A stretch of 24,295 nucleotides of DNA, taken from contig NZ_JAIQXU010000046.1 in NCBI RefSeq assembly GCF_020166395.1, positions 1 through 24,295 of the forward strand, read 5' to 3'. Numbering within the stretch: position 1 is the first letter of the stretch; each line of letters begins with the position of its first letter. The position numbers and the translations under genes are program-made. The stretch comes from Deinococcus betulae. Lineage in GTDB: Bacteria > Deinococcota > Deinococci > Deinococcales > Deinococcaceae. Of the stretch, positions 10,671 to 18,420 are shown piece by piece. The notes beneath the pieces were generated by a model. That model ran no database searches. It worked only from the letters and a program-made list of their open reading frames with translations, and was not told the origin of the DNA.

Positions 10671-12067
10671 GATTCTATTGTAGAAGATGCAGCAGCCTGA
10701 TCAGCCCTCTTGGAAACGCATGTTAGGCCGAGTCCGATAAGGAACCAGGCTAGAGGTGCGAATCTTACAACTTCTGGCCATGTAAGAAGATAGGTTCCAT
10801 AAGCGGCGATAGCAGCACTAATAACAGGAGCATCTGACCAGCTACGAGTAAAACTGAGGCCCAATAGCCATATGAAAAGCGCAGTTGCTGGTAGGCCATA
10901 AGTGAGGGCGTAGTCGAAGTATTCATTATGAACTTTATTTATAGGAATTTCAAAGAGAACCTTTTTGCCATCCGTTTCTGAAATGATGAATCTTGGAGAA
11001 GCGAGAGAATCACCTCTCAATCGAACTACACTTGTATACTCTTTCCTATATCCCTCTTCTAAAAGCATTTCTGTAGAAAATGTGGACATAACTTTCCAAA
11101 GCCCAGGCACACCCCAACCTGTTAGTGGTTTTTGGCCTATACCAATCAGGGCAGATTTGTATAGAATAGTTCTTCCGCTATTATTAAAAATTTCTTCTGC
11201 GTGACTAAATTGTCGACCACCAAAGCAAAAATTTCCTACAACGGCACAAATTATTCCTAAAGATAGACTCAGCCAAATACGTGCCGGAGGACGTATGCGA
11301 AAAAGTAAAAGGCCAGTTCCCAAAAAGCCAGCGAGCCAAGCGCCACGACTCATAGAAGCCACCAGGCCCCAGCTGACAAGGAATACTAATATCCAAGACA
11401 ATTTATGCTTAGAGCGATAAATGTGCCAAATCGTAAGAGGTAATAGTAGGGCAAGAGCGCCTCCCATATATCCCCTATTGCCTAATGTCCCACCTGCCAC
11501 TGTGGCACTCATCCCCTCGGTGGCGTTAAGACCGGGTACACCTAGAAGCTGCAGTTGCTGAAGAATGGCAACTAGAGAGAGGACGCCACCACAAATTGAG
11601 AGAAATTGACCAACCCTATTCAGTACTGTACCAAGTGGAGCACTACTCATCCATGCTGCTCCACTCAATGCAATGAGACAATAAATGAGGTGCATAAGAA
11701 TACCATCGGCTCTATCTTCAGGACCCATCCAAAGCGGGATTAGAGGACGCAGCCAAAGGCTTGTTACTAAAAGCCAGCCACTAAAAAGTAGTACAGGAAG
11801 AACCATCCACCAATCCATTGTGGCTTGAGCTCGCCAAAATAAAAGACCAGCCGTAGGGGCAAGCACAATATAAATCCACCAAAGTTTGGGTATGAGATAA
11901 ATTGAATCTGAGGATAAGAAAACCCCTGGATTAATTAATAATAATAGAATACAGAGCTCAAAAAGAATTAGGAGAATAGGTACCTTGATGTTCTCAGCTA
12001 GATGAGAGGCCGACGTTGCGGATAATATATGTCTTTGTTCCATTGACATGTTTAACTTCAATCGCAT
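10667..12067 (-). CDS. O-antigen ligase/Wzy-like polytopic membrane protein
   Basis: A protein of up to 466 residues with about ten or more membrane segments. It shows features of the O-antigen ligase (Wzy_C) superfamily: VASMSRGAWLAGFLG mid-protein, a large extracytoplasmic loop, and INKVHNEYFDYALTYGLPA near residues 370-390, the HN-x-x-x-D-type motif near the end of that loop. Members polymerise or transfer lipid-linked glycans. Next to pilin genes the likely acceptor is pilin, as in PglL/TfpO-type pilin O-glycosylation; this is inference. The start is uncertain: ATG at 12067, 12049 or 12043, all overlapping the end of the upstream pilin gene. The DNA is clearly AT-richer than the surrounding genome. 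Confidence 0.8.
   Translation of the reverse strand: MRLKLNMSMEQRHILSATSASHLAENIKVPILLILFELCILLLLINPGVFLSSDSIYLIPKLWWIYIVLAPTAGLLFWRAQATMDWWMVLPVLLFSGWLLVTSLWLRPLIPLWMGPEDRADGILMHLIYCLIALSGAAWMSSAPLGTVLNRVGQFLSICGGVLSLVAILQQLQLLGVPGLNATEGMSATVAGGTLGNRGYMGGALALLLPLTIWHIYRSKHKLSWILVFLVSWGLVASMSRGAWLAGFLGTGLLLFRIRPPARIWLSLSLGIICAVVGNFCFGGRQFSHAEEIFNNSGRTILYKSALIGIGQKPLTGWGVPGLWKVMSTFSTEMLLEEGYRKEYTSVVRLRGDSLASPRFIISETDGKKVLFEIPINKVHNEYFDYALTYGLPATALFIWLLGLSFTRSWSDAPVISAAIAAYGTYLLTWPEVVRFAPLAWFLIGLGLTCVSKRADQAAASSTIES
10677..10682 (-). promoter_or_regulatory. -10 element before DUF1802 gene
   Basis: TACAAT on the minus strand, 6 bases before the ATG at 10670, inside the end of the upstream gene. 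Confidence 0.4.
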
Positions 12068-12350
12068 AAGAAGTAGCGCTGGGTGAAGAGATTTGTGAAA
12101 TTGTTACACCATCATTACAAGCTATTGCGTAAATGTTCTTTAAGTCACCCACTTTTGCATATACATTTTGGTCTATTAGATACATAGCCTGTTTACTTTT
12201 GATCTCATTTGCGCATCCTAGAGCTGATGCATCATATGCTCTGCTCTGCGCACCAAGGATAGTTGGAACTAAGACGGCTATCAACAAGCCTATGATTGAG
12301 ATCACTATAAGAAGCTCGATAAGAGTAAAACCTTGTTCTTGATAAAACAT
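11994..12350 (-). CDS. type IV pilin-like protein, divergent second copy
   Basis: A 118-residue prepilin. A 7-residue leader (MFYQEQG) ends at the G-F site for prepilin peptidase, followed by FTLIELLIVISIIGLLIAVLVP, the hydrophobic helix with the conserved Glu at +5. The next part, GCANEIKSKQAMYLIDQNVYA, is very close to the same region of the neighbouring pilA; the C-terminal half is different. Two Cys (about residues 46 and 77) match in place those of pilA and may form a disulfide. The gene is AT-rich. It lies 69 nt downstream of pilA with a hairpin between, and its end overlaps the start of the ligase-like gene. It could be a minor pilin or an alternative major subunit. Confidence 0.9.
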   Translation of the reverse strand: MFYQEQGFTLIELLIVISIIGLLIAVLVPTILGAQSRAYDASALGCANEIKSKQAMYLIDQNVYAKVGDLKNIYAIACNDGVTISQISSPSATSYAIEVKHVNGTKTYIIRNVGLSSS

Positions 12351-12372
12351 ATTATATCCTAGATAACTAAAG

Positions 12373-12393
12373 CCCCCATCATGAAGATGGGGG
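12373..12393 (-). terminator. hairpin between the two pilin genes
   Basis: 8-bp stem (12373-12380 with 12386-12393), 5-nt loop, followed on the minus strand by CTTTAGTT. It probably reduces read-through from pilA into the second pilin. Confidence 0.5.
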
Positions 12394-12419
12394 GGGCGGA
12401 ATTTGCTACTTATCTACTC

Positions 12420-12785
12420 TTAGCTCTTGGCAGTGTTAGTCAATGCCTTTTCAGTGATCGTGTAGTTTTTGGTACCACTTGGATGAGTTGCGGTGCCTGT
12501 AAATGTGGTCTGAGTACCAGCGGTTACATCCCAAGCAACTTGCGAATCGCAGTTAGGAGCATAATCGCCAACCAAAGCGGCTTTAGTGGAGGCATATGTA
12601 TTCTTGTCAATCAGATACAGCGCCTGTTTATTCTTAATTTCATTTGCGCAAGCGCTGGATGCTGTGTCGTAAGAGCGCTTCTGAGCACCTAGCAGGTTAG
12701 GAATTAGTACAGCGGCCAGGATGCCGATGATGGCGATAACGATCAGCAGCTCGATCAGGGTGAAGCCTTGGGTCGTGTTCTTCAT
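12420..12785 (-). CDS. pilA: type IV pilin (major pilin type)
   Basis: A 121-residue prepilin with leader MKNTTQG, then FTLIELLIVIAIIGILAAVLIPNLLGAQKR, the canonical N-methylated pilin helix with Glu at +5. The C-terminal domain (to about residue 121) has two Cys for a likely disulfide and ends TEKALTNTAKS. Type IV pili act in twitching, adhesion and DNA uptake. The start at 12785 is chosen for the leader and for AGGAG 7 bases before it; the frame continues 50 codons upstream without pilin features. Composition is closer to the genome than that of the second pilin. It appears to have its own promoter in the 200 bases upstream. Confidence 0.92.
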   Translation of the reverse strand: MKNTTQGFTLIELLIVIAIIGILAAVLIPNLLGAQKRSYDTASSACANEIKNKQALYLIDKNTYASTKAALVGDYAPNCDSQVAWDVTAGTQTTFTGTATHPSGTKNYTITEKALTNTAKS

Positions 12786-12973
12786 GGTCTTTCTCCTGGG
12801 TGCGGCGGGCCGGTTAAGGGATAAATGGGCCAGGCCTCGCCTATTTATGGCAGGTAGCCGGTGTCGGGTGTCTCCCGTCCTTGCTTGACCCAAGTGTAGG
12901 CGGCACGTTCTCACAGGAGTCTTACCGGATTGCAAGGCAGTGAACGTTTCTATGTCTAAGTATTCATGAGAAA

Positions 12974-12994
12974 AAGCTGCGCCTGGCGCGGCTT
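12974..12994 (-). terminator. orphan terminator-like hairpin
   Basis: 12974-12982 pairs with 12986-12994 (3-nt loop, one mismatch on the minus strand), and on the minus strand the stem is followed by a T-run (CTTTTTC). No minus-strand gene is visible just upstream of it; see findings. Confidence 0.45.
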
Positions 12995-13032
12995 GGATGG
13001 ACAGAAGCTCCTAGAGCCAGCTTTGTAAGAGT

Positions 13033-13059
13033 TTGACCATCCCCTCTGAGTGATATGCT
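13033..13059 (+). promoter_or_regulatory. probable dnaB promoter
   Basis: TTGACC at 13033-13038 and TATGCT at 13054-13059, with 15 bases between (16 if TTTGAC is the -35). The first in-frame ATG of the open frame (13055) falls inside this -10, which argues against it as the start. Confidence 0.4.
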
Positions 13060-13183
13060 TTTGGGCAGTTCAGCCTGGGCACTCGCCCTGGCGAATAGGC
13101 TGCTCTCGTGTGAGCAGCTCCAAGTACATCAACAGGACGTGCGTACGGCGCTGGACAACGGCTCCAGCTCCGCGCCGCTGTCA

Positions 13184-13189
13184 GAGGAG
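13184..13189 (+). promoter_or_regulatory. Shine-Dalgarno deciding the dnaB start
   Basis: GAGGAG, 6 bases before a TTG at 13196. It favours this start over the ATG at 13055 and the GTG at 13139. Confidence 0.6.
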
Positions 13190-13195
13190 AGGCTT

Positions 13196-14542
13196 TTGGA
13201 ACTCACGCCACGCGTGCCGCCGCACAGTAATGACGCCGAAATTAGCGTGCTGGGCAGCATTTTGCTGGACAACGACGCACTGGGTCAGCTGGGTGATTCA
13301 GTCACTCCCGAGATGTTCTACCGCGAAGGTCACCGCAAGATTTTTACGGCCATGCGTACCCTGCAAGAACGGGGCGAACCGGTGGACCTGGTGACTCTCA
13401 GTGAAGATTTGCGGGTCAAAGGGCAATTGGATGAGGTAGGCGGCTTGACCTACCTGATTGGTCTGTCAGACCAAGTGCCCACTGCTGCTTATGCCGAGCA
13501 TTACGCGCGTATCGTGCAGGAGAAGGCCACCCTACGCGCGCTGATTAGTGCGTCGGGCAAGGCTATGCAGTTGGCCTACGAGGCCCAGCTGCCCCTAGAA
13601 GACCTACTAGACCGCGCTGAGAAGATGATTTTCGAGGTGGCCGAGCAGAAGAAAAAGGGTGAAGCCTTTCAGGCCATGAACGAAGTCGTCACCGAGACCT
13701 TCGAGTACATCACCCTGCTTCACCAGAACAAGGGCATTCCAGACGGCGTCAGCAGCGGCTTTCGTGATCTGGACGAGCAGATCAGTGGGCTACAGAAAGG
13801 CAGTCTGAATGTGCTGGCGGCCCGGCCGAGCATGGGCAAGACGGCGTTCGCCCTCTCTATCGCCCAGAATGTGGCCCTGCGCGGTGAAAAGGCGGTGGCG
13901 GTGTTCAGCCTGGAAATGCCCGCTGTTCAGCTCGCCCTGCGCATGCTGTGCAGTGAGGCGCGGGTGGACATGAACCGGATTCGTTCGGGGCAGCTCAATG
14001 AACGCGACTTCGAGCGCCTCGCCCATGCCGCTGGCCGCCTGGCCGACGCCCCCATGATTATCGACGACGAACCGGATCTGACCCTCAACGGCCTGCGCAG
14101 CAAGCTCCGGCGAATTGCGGCGCAGCACGGGCAACTGGGTCTGGTCGTCATTGACTACTTGCAGCTCATGTCGGGGGGCAAAAGCAGCGGCGGCAGCGAC
14201 AACCGTCAGCAGGAAATCAGCACCATCTCGCGCGGCCTCAAGGGGCTGGCGCGTGAAATGGAAGTGCCGGTCATCGTGCTGTCGCAGCTGTCGCGCGCCG
14301 TAGAGCAGCGGCCCAACCACCGCCCCATGCTCTCGGACCTGCGCGAATCCGGCGCCATTGAGCAGGACGCTGACATCGTGATGTTCATCTACCGCGACGA
14401 GTATTACAACAAAGAAACTGATCAGCAGGGCATTGCGGAAATCATTATCGGCAAGCAGCGCAACGGCCCGGTGGGCACTGTTAAGCTGCAATTTCATAGC
14501 GCGCACGTGCGGTTTAACGATCTTGCGCCGGAGGGTGTGTAA
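13196..14542 (+). CDS. dnaB: replicative DNA helicase
   Basis: A 448-residue hexameric helicase that unwinds DNA at the replication fork. The N-terminal domain begins ELTPRVPPHSNDAEISVLGSILLD; the RecA-like C-terminal domain has Walker A RPSMGKTAFA (about 210-219), the following SLEMP, Walker B LVVIDYLQLM, the LSQLSRAVEQR segment, and DLRESGAIEQDADIVMFIYRD near the end. The TTG start is chosen because a good Shine-Dalgarno precedes it, the protein then has the usual family length, and the upstream 47 codons show no similarity to DnaB. The stop overlaps the Nudix start (TAATG), so the two are coupled. Confidence 0.96.
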   Translation: MELTPRVPPHSNDAEISVLGSILLDNDALGQLGDSVTPEMFYREGHRKIFTAMRTLQERGEPVDLVTLSEDLRVKGQLDEVGGLTYLIGLSDQVPTAAYAEHYARIVQEKATLRALISASGKAMQLAYEAQLPLEDLLDRAEKMIFEVAEQKKKGEAFQAMNEVVTETFEYITLLHQNKGIPDGVSSGFRDLDEQISGLQKGSLNVLAARPSMGKTAFALSIAQNVALRGEKAVAVFSLEMPAVQLALRMLCSEARVDMNRIRSGQLNERDFERLAHAAGRLADAPMIIDDEPDLTLNGLRSKLRRIAAQHGQLGLVVIDYLQLMSGGKSSGGSDNRQQEISTISRGLKGLAREMEVPVIVLSQLSRAVEQRPNHRPMLSDLRESGAIEQDADIVMFIYRDEYYNKETDQQGIAEIIIGKQRNGPVGTVKLQFHSAHVRFNDLAPEGV

Positions 14543-15210
14543 TGGCGGAAGACCACAGCAAGGCCAATCAGGGCGCTGGGCAGCGGCGTCGGCGCCGGCG
14601 TCGGGGGGTGCCAACCCCGGCCCGACCCGGTCAAGTCACCACCACCACGGCGGTGCCTGTGCCCGCTGCGCCCAGCAAACGCGGCCAAAAGCGCCCGCTG
14701 GCCGAGCCTCGCATCGGTGTGGGCTGCATCGTGCTGCGCGGCGAGGAGATTCTGCTGGTGCGCGAGCGGGGTCGCTGGTCACTGCCCAAGGGTGGCCTGG
14801 AAGCGGGCGAACTGGTGCAGGACGGCGCCCGGCGCGAGACTTTCGAGGAAACGGGACTGGTCGTCGAACTGCGGGACCTGGCCTTTATCGTCGAATTCCA
14901 GGCAGTGACCTGGGGCCATCACCTACAATTTTTCTACACGGGCCGCGAGGTCGGCGGCAAGCTGGAGCCGCGCGATCCCGACCGCGACGTGCAGGAAGCC
15001 CGCTTCGTGCCTATTCGCCAGTTGCGCGAATTCATCCGGTTTCGCCCGCGTCTGGTCGCCCTGGAAACCTGGCTGCGCGAGCGCCGGCCCCGGCACTTTG
15101 TCTTTAACCTGGATAAGGAGCCGGCCATGCTGCGTAAACGCCGCCGGGTGGGTGAGATGCCCGCAGCGCGCGCTCCCGAGCCAGAATTCACTGACGAACC
15201 AGATTTATAG
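14542..15210 (+). CDS. Nudix hydrolase with basic N-terminal tail
   Basis: A 222-residue protein. The Nudix box is complete at residues 84-106 (G-x5-E-x7-REUxEExGU, seen as GGLEAGE then RRETFEETGL), so it should hydrolyse a nucleoside diphosphate linked to another group with Mg2+ or Mn2+. The substrate is not evident; the LPKGGLEAGE context resembles diadenosine polyphosphate or NTP hydrolases. About 50 residues at the N-terminus are disordered and basic (a run of seven Arg near 15-21), and the C-terminus is also charged, so nucleic acid contact is possible. It starts in a 1-nt overlap with the dnaB stop. Deinococcus has many Nudix enzymes. Confidence 0.92.
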   Translation: MAEDHSKANQGAGQRRRRRRRGVPTPARPGQVTTTTAVPVPAAPSKRGQKRPLAEPRIGVGCIVLRGEEILLVRERGRWSLPKGGLEAGELVQDGARRETFEETGLVVELRDLAFIVEFQAVTWGHHLQFFYTGREVGGKLEPRDPDRDVQEARFVPIRQLREFIRFRPRLVALETWLRERRPRHFVFNLDKEPAMLRKRRRVGEMPAARAPEPEFTDEPDL

Positions 15211-15569
15211 CCTGAGGCGGCTGGGAATCAGTCGCCCCAGTAGGTCAGCTGGGATACAGGCCAGGGGCTGTCTCCGCAGCGATAGAAAGGGCCACCAGAC
15301 TGGCAACAGCAGGGCGTCTTCAGGACACCAGCAACTTGCAAAAATATCGAGCTGCTTCAGTCCACTTGTCTTAGTGCTGCTCGTGGCTTTTTATGGGTGA
15401 CCAGACCTCGTGGCGCTCAAGGCCTTACCTCTTCGCTCCAGAGCAAATATCACTCCAGAGATGGCGTGAAGTGGAATTGATAGTAGTCGGCTATCAAGTC
15501 ATTGCAACACCGCTATGAGGTCGGTTCGCGCCTCTTTGTCTGGCTTACTAAATCTGCTATCATCAGAAT
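15211..15569. other. gene-free stretch
   Basis: About 360 bases, AT-richer than the flanks. An 8-bp hairpin at 15216-15236 just after the Nudix stop may act as a terminator but has no T-run. A promoter for the next gene lies at its right end. I see no convincing gene, RNA or transposon end in the rest. Confidence 0.5.
15536..15563 (+). promoter_or_regulatory. complete promoter with leaderless start
   Basis: TTGTCT at 15536-15541, a 16-base spacer, TATCAT at 15558-15563, then 6 bases to the ATG at 15570. It is one of the best -35/-10 pairs in the window. Confidence 0.6.
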
Positions 15570-15776
15570 ATGAAGCGTCTGTTACGCAAAGAGGCCGATC
15601 CACTGCCTGCCAGCGGACGCGGCTATATACACGTTTGCCCTCAGTGTGCCCAGGCCATGACGCTGCATGACCTGCGCGACGGCGACCAGGCTTACTGGTG
15701 TCACCCCTGCGGACAGGGTCACCGGGCCAGCGACCCGCCGCCCGGTGCGCTGCGGCTCCTGCCGACGGCCAGCTGA
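15570..15776 (+). CDS. small zinc-ribbon-like protein, unknown function
   Basis: A 68-residue protein beginning MKRLLRKE. It has two Cys pairs, CPQC near residues 23-26 and CHPC near 44-47, with Trp before the second, and GQGH after it: the layout of a small zinc ribbon binding one zinc ion. The N-terminus is basic. I do not recognise a named family. A DNA- or RNA-binding or regulatory role is possible but unproven. A clean leaderless promoter precedes it, which supports a real gene. It is followed after 66 bases by the SDR-like gene with its own -10 hexamer. Confidence 0.7.
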   Translation: MKRLLRKEADPLPASGRGYIHVCPQCAQAMTLHDLRDGDQAYWCHPCGQGHRASDPPPGALRLLPTAS

Positions 15777-15829
15777 GCACACGCCGCAGCCCTGGAGAAA
15801 GCGGGTCAAGTGCCCGCCCATGCCTCCGG

Positions 15830-15835
15830 TATGCT
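15830..15835 (+). promoter_or_regulatory. -10 element, leaderless start of SDR-nrdR
   Basis: TATGCT, 7 bases before the ATG at 15843. No Shine-Dalgarno is present. Confidence 0.5.
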
Positions 15836-15842
15836 GTGCCCC

Positions 15843-16558
15843 ATGACCCAGTACCTTGCTCCCACTGCGCCTGTCGCTGGTCCCGCGCTGAGCGACCTGC
15901 TTGGCGGTCAAGTGATTGCTGTCACTGGGGCCGATCAGGGCTACGGCCGCACCGTCAGCGCGGCTCTGGCCCACGCTGGGGCTAGTGTGGTGCTGATAGG
16001 TGACAACAGCGAGACGCTGGCGGTTGCGGCCAGTCAGCTGGAACACGCTGGCGGCCACGCTATTCCCATCAAGGCGGACGTTGGGGTGCCGCTGGACTGG
16101 CTGAGTGCCCAGACGCGCATCCTCGATATTTTTGGCGAGCTGCACGGCATTGTGCATCTGGCCGACAAGCGCGCGCATTCGGAATTTACGGCGCTGAGTG
16201 AAAACGAGTGGATGGACCTGTTTAACTGCAATGTCAAGAGCAGCGTGGCCATTACGCAGATTCTGCGTCGCCGCTTACCCGAAACCTGGCTGACCATTAT
16301 CGGGCCGCATCTGGACGAACGTGGCCTGCACGTCGCGCCCCAGCGTGGGGCCATCCGCGGGCTGGTCGAGCAGGCCTACACCGAGGACCTGCGCCTGAAT
16401 CTGCTTCTGCCGGGCCGCGCCAGCAGCAGCGAGGATAAGCTGGACCGGCCCCTGGCCAGTGCAGTCCTGGCTCTGGCGGCGCCGGGACTGGGGCACCTGC
16501 GTGGCAACGTCGTGGAAGTGCCCCTGCCGCCTGTGCCCAAAGTGCGCGCGGAGTACCG

Positions 16559-16562
<4 letters not shown>
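15843..16562 (+). CDS. SDR-fold oxidoreductase-like protein lacking the catalytic Tyr/Lys
   Basis: A 239-residue protein of the short-chain dehydrogenase/reductase fold. The cofactor loop is VTGADQGYGR (TG at 28-29), followed by a Rossmann strand (SVVLIGDNSE), the ADVG segment and the NCNVKSS helix. Where the family has Y-x-x-x-K before a helix, this protein reads VAPQRGAIRGLVEQA, so the aligned positions are Ala and Gly rather than Tyr and Lys, and the Ser of the active site is also unclear. It may bind a dinucleotide without normal dehydrogenase activity. The start at 15843 is chosen for the TATGCT 7 bases upstream. Its stop overlaps nrdR (GTGA). Confidence 0.85.
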
Positions 16563-17014
<452 letters not shown>

Positions 17015-17286
17015 CAGCGGTACTCCGTTGAATCAATGTACCTCTCTATGCTCCTCTAACCGCCAGCCATGACGCTCCTCTGGATTCTGCTTAATTACGG
17101 CCCAGTTGAGAGAGCTACGTCTGCGCCCTCATAACGCGAAATCCATACCTTCTCGCGCTGCTGCGTCGCTTTCCAAGACGGCTCGGATTTAATACAGCAT
17201 GCTGCTGGATTTAATTGGCATTCGTGTGACTCGCTTCGCTTGAGGATTCGCCTCAGGTGCATTCAAGACGCCATAAGAACTTGCAC
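17015..17286. other. intergenic stretch with repeats
   Basis: About 270 bases between convergent genes. It holds two copies of GGATTTAAT (17185-17193, 17207-17215) flanking the palindrome CAGCATGCTG (17195-17204), and a 7-bp hairpin at 17239-17257. A minus-strand open frame of 55 codons (17095-17262, beginning MHLRRILKRS) has no Shine-Dalgarno and no recognisable family, so I do not call it a gene. It may be a decayed mobile element or an interspersed repeat. Confidence 0.35.
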
Positions 17287-17904
17287 TTACGTGCGGCTGG
17301 GCCCTCCAGTAGCGGGGCGCGGCACTGCCGGCGTTTCGTTGGCGGGGGTGTGGCCACGCACGTCCCGCAGCAGCTCCCGGATTCGGGCGAAATCAGCGTC
17401 CAGGTCGCCGGTGGGCGTGACATACCCGATGATGCCCACCCGCTTGTGCCCCCAGTCCAGTGCGGTCACGGCGATAGGCACGCCGGCCTCTAAAGCCATG
17501 TAATAAAAGCCCGTCTTCCAGTATTCTCCGCGGCTGCGGGTGCCTTCGGGGGCCACGATCATCACAATTTCCTGTTCGCGGTTGATGACGGCCACCACGG
17601 CGTCCACAAAGTTGCCGCCTGCCCGCTGTCTGTTAATCGGAATGCCGCCGACTGCGCGCATAAACACGCCAACCGGAAAGAAAAACAGTTCTCGCTTGGC
17701 CACAAAATGGGCCGGGCTGCGCGTGGCCCATTTCCAGAACAGGCCGGGCCAGAAATCCGCGTTGTGTGTGTGTGGCGCGGCGGCACCCACGAATTTCACG
17801 CCAGGTGGCGGCTCCAGCACCGCAGTCCAGCCGAACAGGCGCAGCAGTGCAGAGGCCAGCCGGGAACCCAAAGAAGCGCGCTGACCAGGCCACAAAGGAG
17901 ACAT
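17287..17904 (-). CDS. PlsC-like 1-acylglycerol-3-phosphate acyltransferase family protein
   Basis: A 205-residue membrane-associated acyltransferase. The family motifs are visible: H-x4-D as HTHNAD (45-50), GGIPINR (86-92), APEGTRSR (118-125), and a final VPIAVTAL strand. Members attach a fatty acid to lysophosphatidic acid or a similar lysolipid. The H-x4-D has HTHN rather than the common NHQS, so the precise acceptor is uncertain. The start at 17904 is chosen over one 36 codons upstream because TATACT lies 7 bases before it. The C-terminal 25 residues are Pro/Thr-rich and probably disordered. Confidence 0.86.
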   Translation of the reverse strand: MSPLWPGQRASLGSRLASALLRLFGWTAVLEPPPGVKFVGAAAPHTHNADFWPGLFWKWATRSPAHFVAKRELFFFPVGVFMRAVGGIPINRQRAGGNFVDAVVAVINREQEIVMIVAPEGTRSRGEYWKTGFYYMALEAGVPIAVTALDWGHKRVGIIGYVTPTGDLDADFARIRELLRDVRGHTPANETPAVPRPATGGPSRT

Positions 17905-17911
17905 CGGCCTC

Positions 17912-17917
17912 AGTATA
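17912..17917 (-). promoter_or_regulatory. -10 element, leaderless start of acyltransferase
   Basis: TATACT on the minus strand, 7 bases before the ATG at 17904. Confidence 0.55.
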
Positions 17918-18106
17918 GAAAGCGGGCCCTCAGCCTCGCCGGAAGCGGGACGCGGTGCAGCGCAGGGAGGAGGGTACAGTGGTCTTTCATGGGAGAGACG
18001 GGACGCCGTCACCCAAACTGCCAGTTATGACCGAAAGAATCGCTTGATGGCGCTGCCCCACAAGTCCACTCGTGCGGAGGCTCTTATCCAGTTGTAGGCT
18101 CTGTTC

Positions 18107-18277
18107 TTAGCGGCCGTGCTTGATCAGCCGCCACAGGGTCACGGCGTTGCTGCCCAGCAGCAGCAGGCACAGCAGGGCCAGCACCCAGTCTTGCCGCTGC
18201 ACAAAGCGTAGGGTCAGCAGGGTCCACCCAATGACCAGAGCGGCCACCAGCCAGACGCGCCACGCGGGGGCATTCAT
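18107..18277 (-). CDS. small two-helix membrane protein, unknown function
   Basis: A 56-residue protein, MNAPAWR then two hydrophobic helices (about 8-24, VWLVAALVIGWTLLTL, and 31-47, WVLALLCLLLLGSNAVTL) joined by a short basic turn (RFVQRQD), ending in basic residues. The start at 18277 is supported by GAGGTC 8 bases upstream and lies right before the first helix; a longer frame to 18385 has no membrane features. No family recognised. It stands between the acyltransferase and arginase genes on the same strand. Confidence 0.6.
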   Translation of the reverse strand: MNAPAWRVWLVAALVIGWTLLTLRFVQRQDWVLALLCLLLLGSNAVTLWRLIKHGR

Positions 18278-18420
18278 CGAAAGGACCTCATACCCGGTAG
18301 GGTAGAGCCTTCCGCCGGGCCAGGCGTCCCCATAGAGGACTGAGGGTGGTCCTGGCTGCCCTTGGACCGGACGCGGGTCGCCCACTTCATCCTGGCAGCG
18401 AGGTCAGCGGCGCAGGCGCC

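Larger units (their letters stand above)
12786..13195. other. divergent regulatory region, pilA to dnaB
   Basis: About 410 bases without a gene. It must hold the minus-strand pilA promoter (an AT-rich CATAAATAG near 12845 is a possible -10), a hairpin at 12974-12994, the dnaB promoter at 13033-13059 and a leader of about 130 nt before the dnaB start. The dnaB frame is open back to 13055 but its first part does not resemble DnaB. Confidence 0.5.

Noticed and set aside
18031..18106. Protein-like tail (ending ALIQL then TAG) on plus strand
   Set aside because: Too short and not recognisable. It could be a relic, but nothing supports a gene.
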